This document shows positions 58,517 to 64,000 of a stretch of 64,000 bases of DNA, piece by piece. The DNA is taken from assembly GCA_950295325.1 (NCBI GenBank), contig OX485808.1, positions 9,302,501-9,366,500 on the forward strand, written 5' to 3'. The DNA comes from Polytrichum commune (lineage: Eukaryota; Streptophyta; Polytrichopsida; Polytrichales; Polytrichaceae). The stretch's first letter is position 1. Each line of letters begins with the position of its first letter. The translations under genes were made by a program, and so were the position numbers. The notes below the pieces were generated by a model. That model was given only the letters and a program-made list of their open reading frames with translations. It was not told where the DNA came from and made no database searches.

Positions 58517-61500
58517 TCATATTGCATTTTTGTCGGTCAGGAACTGGCGCAAATGCTCTGCATCATTTTGATCTAGAGAGTAGACCTCATTTCCAGGGTT
58601 ATACGCCAAGGTCACGGTACAAATAATGCAGTCAATGTCGATCCATTTGTTGTCTGTATGATCGTACTTGAATTTGTCTCATCCAATATATTTGCGGTAA
58701 TACTGCAACATGACCTCAATATGCGGATTCTGAGCTTTTTGCTTCCCATTTTCCTCCAATCTCGCAAGCAAATCCACAAGCTGCCGCAACACACCGAACT
58801 GCTTTCCATTGCGCCGCCTCATAGCCTGGACTCTACCCAACCAGCAAGCACCCTCATCTATAGCATGTAAAACATTAGTACTAGTTAACCCTGAAATATT
58901 GGATGGACGACCTCATTTCCGCTTTGCAGCAGATGTGACAGTAAATGACAACCGAGTAGTGCTTCGCTAGACAAAATGAACAGCACAATCAGACCCAATA
59001 GACAACAAACCTGACCCTGATGGCAAGCCCGCCTGCATACAGTTGTCGTGGTTATTAAACTCAATGCTATATTTTATTCTAGCCAATCGATCCTTGGAAA
59101 GAAAGGTATTGCCATTCAGCTGCGAAACAAGAGTGGACTTGTAAATGCAATGTCCATCGACGCTGACAATTGCTTCAACTGGCTGACTACTTTTCGGCTG
59201 TGAAATTTGAACCTCAACATCATTAAGCAAATCAGTCACTACATCTCAGGCTTCATCTTGGAGACTTGTCAAATGGTCGGGTAAGCAATCCTCTGCAACG
59301 TCCTCCTCTATATTGTCCCTCATGTGCGGTGCGTGTGCTACAAGGTCAGATGTTGAAGGTTCGTTTTGTAAGCGATCCCGCAAGACCTCGGAGTCCTTAT
59401 CCTCACCATACGTCGGTCTAGCACCTGGTTTGTAGTGGAAGCATTTAGGGTCTTCTCTCTCCACCAGCCAGGGCTTGTCATACCAAATTCTCCGTCGTGG
59501 TTGGCACTGTGTACTTGGCGCCATATTCAACGACCTCAACATGCCTTGGGTTTCTTCAGTCCCTCTTGTAGAGTTGATATCACCTCTACGTTTGTTGAAA
59601 TCAGACTGTAGTCACCCAAATTGCAACGCTGCTCCCCAGGCTGCAACTTGTGCAATGATTCCCAGACAATATCCATCTTGTTGTGTTGTTTCTTGAAGAC
59701 TAGACCGTTTTTCCCATTCTCGACAGCTAAAACGTGGTTCAATGTATTTGCGGTGTTCACCAATTGATGGAAGTCATAGGCACGTTCTTGGCCATTCATG
59801 CCACCAATTCTTGAGAAGAAGATTCCGCAGGAATCACTCCCAGTCAAATGCAGCGGCACAGCTAAGTCGGGGAACTTGTCTTTGAAATGACAAATTAGAA
59901 GAACAACAAAATGACACGATAATTGAATATCAATAAAACACTGTAGGCTTACAAAGTTCTTTGCATGCACATGTGGTTCCGAATTACCCAATACACCGTG
60001 ATCTCCATGCTGCAACCACAACCTCCAAAGTCGAAAAAAAAAAAGGCCTTGCCACACAATACTATCCTAGAACGCAAGTCCAAAGCAGGAGAACAAAAAA
60101 TGTCAATATAGGCAACACATATATCCAAGTAAAATTCCGTTCCAAGGGTTCTTTCACGATGAGGATAATCTGGAGCACGCATGCGAGCCAAACATGTCCA
60201 GACTTTTGACTGTGCCGCAGCCCAATTCTGCCGGTCCCTTCTTTCTACATCTTCTCCAGTCAAACCATGTTCTTCAACCGTAAACTGCTGAAATACTTGC
60301 TCTATGTGACCATGGAGACACAAATCTCCTCCTAACTGCAAAGTCTTAGCAGCTGAAAGCAAAGGATTTATTAGTTTTTTCCCATTGTGGATATAATCTT
60401 GGTCATGAAGACCCTTAGCATTCCCACACAAATCTAAAGAAGCAGTGAACATCCAACCCTCCCACCCTACATCCAAACGGATTCCATGGTTCCGCTAGTA
60501 GTCTGCCAGCATGAACTACCTCCTACGGGAGTCACCGTCACTGGCGTGTCCCACAATCGGGCCTACTACTGCAAGACATTCTTGATCCCACACAGGGTTG
60601 TCTATTGTGTCGTGACGGAGGCTAATCCCGACATAATGTCATGGCGTCACGACACGTATCTGTCACGACATTATGCCGGATGCCGTCTTTATCCTGACGA
60701 ACTTGAATTTTACCGTATTTTTTTGTGTAATTACATTACCCCAATCAGGACACGTAGGATTTACGATGTCCACGTATGGTGCCATGTCAGCAAAGTAGAG
60801 GTAAAGTGGGAAAAATATTACTAGCGCCCGTCCCCCCCCCCCGTTCCCCCCGCTCCCTACGTTCCCCTCCCCCATCCGGCCCTCATCCGGCCCCCCCCCA
60901 ATCCGGCACCCGGCCCCCCCCCCCCATCCGAACCCCAATCCGGCCCCCATCCGTACCCCATCCGGCCTCCATCCGGCGTTCCCCCCGTCCGCATCCGTTC
61001 CCACCCCCGTTCCCGTCCCCGTCCGCTCCGTTCCCCTCCCCCCCACACCCTCATTTGTCATATTTTACTACTTTGATTTTAACAGAATGATAAACACAAA
61101 GGCAAAATGATTTACCTGGCAAGGGAAATATGCACATCCACGTCGGATTTTTCTGCCACATTGGATGCCACCTTGGCAAGAAGGTAAGTATTTTACCCAC
61201 CCTACTAGCTTCCCCCTAGTATGACCCTACGTGGACCCTATTATGTCGTGACGGAGGGGTCCGCCCCGACACGACACGTCATGACGTCATGACGGTGGTA
61301 GGACGTCGCGATAGACAACCCTGATCCCACTGACCTCTAACCCAATTGGAATTGAAGCAATTGCAAGTGCAGCAGACAACTAGCACAAGTCGAGGAAGTA
61401 GTTCATGCAAAGGATTTACAACTACTACTCGAGCAAAACTCCCTTTCCAGTTGTTGGAAAATAATTCTAACAATTTTCGGTACCCCTCCTCACCACTCCC

Positions 61501-62256
61501 GACAATTGGCCTGAAACCAGATACACAGACACGGTTTTCAAAAGGACCGCAAAACCCAGCAAGAGTATCCCACTTACTTTCCCAAGCCACTCTCCCTTTA
61601 ACTTTTGTTTCATCCTCAGCGAGAAGTACTGATACTGGACCTAGAATGTTATGAGCAAGTTTAGCATCCCTGTAAATCTGTGCCACAGCTGCAAAAATCT
61701 GTGAGTGTTCACCGAGTAAAAATTGGACCCCCTTCCCTCCCTCTCGTTTCACCTGACGGTAACTTGCACCTCAGTAGTTTAAAGAAAACATATCGACCAT
61801 CCTACGACCACCATAAGCCTTCACGACTTCCCCTAAGCACTTCGTGTTCCTACTGTACCGCTTTCCTCTACGATCACGGTTGATATTCTGCGCCACATCA
61901 CGGAGGAAATCCCACAGCGCAGGCTTTCCACCTAAAGCACCGGACCTATGGGCGTTGATTATACTTTGACAAAATTTAAGAACATTATGACCACAAGAAG
62001 CCTCTGTAGCTAAATCCCTCAAACTTGGACGCTTGACCTTGAGCTGAACAATTATAGCCTGAGCGGACTTGTGCAACAATTTTTGACTCTTAAGTTCCCT
62101 CCTGAGGTTTCGACCATGCCCAGCGAGTTCCGAAATGGACAGGTAAGCAAGTCGCATTCTGGCTCCTGTGCTTCTTGATCCCCGCTTTTCTACACTAAGC
62201 CCTTCCCTCACAACTCGTTTGTAGAAGTCATTTTCCTGCGGGATAGAAGAGCACAT
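58517..62256 (-). pseudogene. Large transposase-like protein with AEDET and GHASDGDSRRR motifs
   Basis: Motif order from the 5' end at 62256: ALWDFLRDVAQNINRDRRGK, YGGRRMVDMFSLNY, a TGA at 61769-61771, GKGVQFLLGEHSQIFAAVAQ, VSVLLAEDETKVKGRVAWES, KWDTLAGFCG, SFARVVVVNPLHELLP, a hAT insertion (60593-61323), GHASDGDSRRR, two TAGs (60516, 60495), DVGWEGWMFTASLDL, GLHDQDYIHNGKKLINPLLS, EEHGLTGEDVERRDRQNWAA, a frameshift in poly-A at about 60040, HLTGSDSCGIFFSRIGGM, a frameshift near 59540, an acidic stretch, a TGA at 59246, KSTLVSQLNGNTFLSKDR, a TAG at 58967, an AT-hook with a stop (KRK*GRPS), a TGA in YIG*DKFKYD, and the end at 58517. Conserved D/E in AEDET and D in GHASDGD could belong to a DDE-type nuclease; this is inference. 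I recall similar uncharacterised proteins in plants and invertebrates but know no named family. The copy is dead. Confidence 0.75.
60593..61323. mobile_element. hAT-like non-autonomous element inside the AEDET gene
   Basis: The element is 731 bp, starts CAGGGTTGTCTAT and ends ATAGACAACCCTG. It is flanked by an 8-bp duplication ATCCCACA/ATCCCACT (60585-60592 and 61324-61331; one mismatch). CAGGG-type ends plus 8 bp are classic hAT features. Subterminal GTCGTGACGGAG and CACGACATAATG/ACGTCATGACG repeats occur at both ends. The core (60828-61045) is extremely C-rich with repeated CCATCCGGCCCC words. Skipping it restores the host gene frame (RGQWDQECLAVVG). Confidence 0.93.
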
Positions 62257-63168
62257 TCTGCAAGAGAGATTCGGGAATCCCTTACCAAATTTATCAACCC
62301 TAATACATGATGTATGCCTAAACGCACGGGTAGATCACTCTAAGGCATTTTTGTGCACCACGTGCGGCTGGGGATTTTTTGTTTTGGGGCTATTTACCTT
62401 CAAGGGTTGAATTAAAGCCTCCCTATAATTACTTAAATTTCAAAAATGGCCCATTTGTTAGCACCCTTTCATGACTTATATTGTCCAAGTCACTGCAATT
62501 TCTTGTACTCTATATTCCTTTTAAGTAATAAAAACTAATCTACTTCCTAACGCAATTGACGAGTGTTGAGGGAAAGCATGGAAACAAAGAAGGGTGCAAA
62601 CAATAATACCATCGCAAACAAAATTATGAAAAAAACACATAGGAGACCATAGGGGAAACTTAGTAGTGTGAGCGTAGAGCGGAAATTGGAGAGCGGAAAT
62701 TTTTGACTTTGTTGGGTAAAAATAGGACAAGCAGTGCCTATTTCCGTGGAATTTATAGATAGTTTGAATTCAATTTGTTGGAAAGGCACCCCAATCCCGT
62801 GGAGATATTAACCCAACCTAGGTCGAGGAACAAACGGAACCTAAAGGCGTGTAGGAATGTATTTGTTATCAAAGATCTTATAGTCTAGGTTTTGAAATGG
62901 TTTCATATTAAATTAGGGTTGACGTCAGCAATTGAAATCAAACATCAAAACATATGATGAAGAAGAAGTTGAATGGTACGGTACTCTTTCCAAGATGTCC
63001 AGAATTCCCATACATAAAATATTTGATTGGCCGAGATAATGTAGGTGAAGTTAGGTGCCAAAGTCAAGACTTACAAAAATGTGTATCCAGTTCAATTTGC
63101 TATAAACAGTTTACTCTAGAATAAAAAAAAAGTGTGCGCAAAAAAATCCATTTGGCTCCTCCACGTGT
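62257..63168. other. 5' flank of the AEDET gene, non-coding
   Basis: CTCTCTTGCAG at about 62260-62270 (minus strand) looks like a splice acceptor, so an upstream exon of the AEDET gene may have existed. At 62326-62405 CACGGGTAGATCACTC…CACGTGCGG…GGGGCTATTTACC resembles the CACGGGG/CTCGGGG element ends, but no partner end or duplication was found. The rest is unremarkable. Confidence 0.4.
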
Positions 63169-63732
63169 CTACACCCTATCGGCCGGGCATGTCCAATACG
63201 GTGCACGTGGATGAAAGCTCATGCCATAGAACTCCACCGCATAGAATGACATCTCCAATTCATCCCTTAGCTTAGCCAATTTCCGCAATTTTAAATCCCC
63301 CAAGTCCGACATAAGAATCCTCCGCGAAATCCGTGAGCTGACGTGGCGGCTATGTGAGAACCACATCAAGTTTAGTTGAAATTGAGTGATGAGGTTATGT
63401 TCGCGTGGCAAACAAACCCTTATGACAGCATTGGGACCCATCGCGTATTCATATTGAGCCAAACGAAGAGCATTGAACTCCGCACTTTTATCCACAATCA
63501 TTTTCCATGCTTTGCAAGATAGCCTCAAACTATGGATTAGCAACAAACGGAGTTGGGTGTCCAATGCCGTCTCTACACCCATATCCACCTTTGCGGGACC
63601 CACCAACAAGTTTGAGACCAACACCGTCAATTGTACATCTTTGTCCAAATACAATACAAGTGGCTCCATTACGTGGGATTGGCGCGATTTTCCCCACCCT
63701 GATACGTCATCCAAGCCACAAACATTCATCAT
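63169..63732 (-). CDS. Hypothetical protein, 187 aa
   Basis: A single open frame runs from ATG at 63732 to a stop at 63169. It is mixed-composition and credible as protein: LDKDVQLTVLVSNLLVGPAK, LLLIHSLRLSCKAWKMIVDK, SAEFNALRLAQYEYAMGP, ISRRILMSDLGDLKLRKLAK. The segment LRLSCKAWKMIV resembles the L-x-C-x-x-W core of F-box-like helices, but no full F-box is present and I do not assign one. No TM segment or signal peptide is seen. The start codon lies at the edge of an 80-bp tandem repeat (63727-64000), so the repeat would occupy its 5' UTR or promoter. It may be a single-exon gene or one exon of a longer one. Confidence 0.5.
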   Translation of the reverse strand: MMNVCGLDDVSGWGKSRQSHVMEPLVLYLDKDVQLTVLVSNLLVGPAKVDMGVETALDTQLRLLLIHSLRLSCKAWKMIVDKSAEFNALRLAQYEYAMGPNAVIRVCLPREHNLITQFQLNLMWFSHSRHVSSRISRRILMSDLGDLKLRKLAKLRDELEMSFYAVEFYGMSFHPRAPYWTCPADRV

Positions 63733-64000
63733 ATGAATGAAAGTTGAGAATCTGGCCTACCCATCTAGGCTCTCGGAAGTGAGAGCATCCAAAAACACAC
63801 AAAATTCATCATATGAATCAAAGTTTAAAATCAGGCCTACCCATCTAGGCTCTCGAAAGTGAGAGCATCCAAAACAAAACAAAATTCATCATATGAATCA
63901 AAGTTGAAAATATGGCCTACCCATATAGGCTTTCAGAAGTGAGAGCATCCAAAAAAACACAAAATTCATCATATAAATCAAAGTTGAAAATCTCGCCTAC
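63727..64000. repeat. 80-bp tandem repeat, about 3.4 copies, running off the window
   Basis: CATCATATGAATSAAAGTT begins at 63727, 63807, 63887 and 63967 (period exactly 80). Each unit contains TGGCCTACCCATCTAGG followed by a hairpin GCTCTC-GGAAGT-GAGAGC (6-bp stem, 6-nt loop; one arm mutated in the third unit) and ATCCAAAA. The array continues beyond the window end. Confidence 0.95.

Noticed and set aside
60776..61090. Pro-rich and Gly-rich open frames on both strands
   Set aside because: Result of the C-rich core of a non-autonomous hAT element; no domain.
57841..62405. Similar segments at 57840-57945 and 62326-62405 as LTRs or TIRs of the AEDET gene
   Set aside because: They are in the same orientation, only partly similar, and no target duplication or matching terminus was found, so the borders of that element remain unknown.

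Overview
The window looks like nuclear DNA of a land plant, most likely a bryophyte such as a moss; a lycophyte cannot be excluded. It is AT-rich and gene-poor, has short GT-AG introns and is crowded with transposon remains. The best lineage marker is a large minus-strand disease-resistance-type gene (about 17.9-25.9 kb). It joins a protein kinase, a nucleotide-binding (NBS) domain and leucine-rich repeats, a combination reported as the PK-NBS-LRR (PNL) class in mosses.

Layout. 0-0.8 kb: an unrecognised broken gene split by a small TIR element. 2.6-3.6 kb: about four copies of a 215-240 bp tandem repeat. 4.8-8.5 kb: a seven-exon TlyA/FtsJ-type rRNA methyltransferase with good splice sites but one internal stop. 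9.85-10.2 kb: a MITE. 13.7-15.2 kb: a broken ATM/ABCB-type half ABC transporter. 17.9-25.9 kb: the kinase-NBS-LRR gene, whose LRR region is a tandem array of about thirty 144-bp units. 28.4-36.5 kb: a PIF/Harbinger-like MITE and two inverted copies of one TIR element. 37.9-41.7 kb: a long inverted repeat and a LINE RNase H fragment. 41.7-46.7 kb: non-coding sequence resembling LTR-retrotransposon material. 46.7-48.8 kb: a complete Tc1-type (DD34E) transposon split by a 411-bp MITE. 50.9-52 kb: a LINE endonuclease fragment, also split by a MITE. 54.5-55.8 kb: PIF/Harbinger transposase and Myb-like remnants. 57.0-57.6 kb: another MITE. 58.5-62.3 kb: a large decayed gene for an uncharacterised transposase-like protein, interrupted by a hAT-like element. 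63.2-64 kb: a hypothetical gene preceded by an 80-bp tandem repeat.

The main new observation is a transposon family with C[TA]CGGGG-type inverted termini and 8-bp target duplications, present at least five times (283-568, 28949-29733, 35136-36532, 47282-47692, 51584-51927). Two copies carry C-terminal pieces of the same protein family as the broken 58.5-62.3 kb gene. That protein has an Asp/Glu-rich AEDET motif, a GHASDGDSRRR motif and an AT-hook, and is not a hAT transposase I recognise. I infer that it mobilises the family.

Nearly every recognisable gene carries at least one lesion. The kinase-NBS-LRR gene is the best candidate for recent function, but even it has an in-frame stop in its LRR array and a one-base frameshift near its 5' end. 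Because the TlyA, ABC and NLR lesions are single-base changes, some in homopolymers, sequencing error is a real alternative for part of them.
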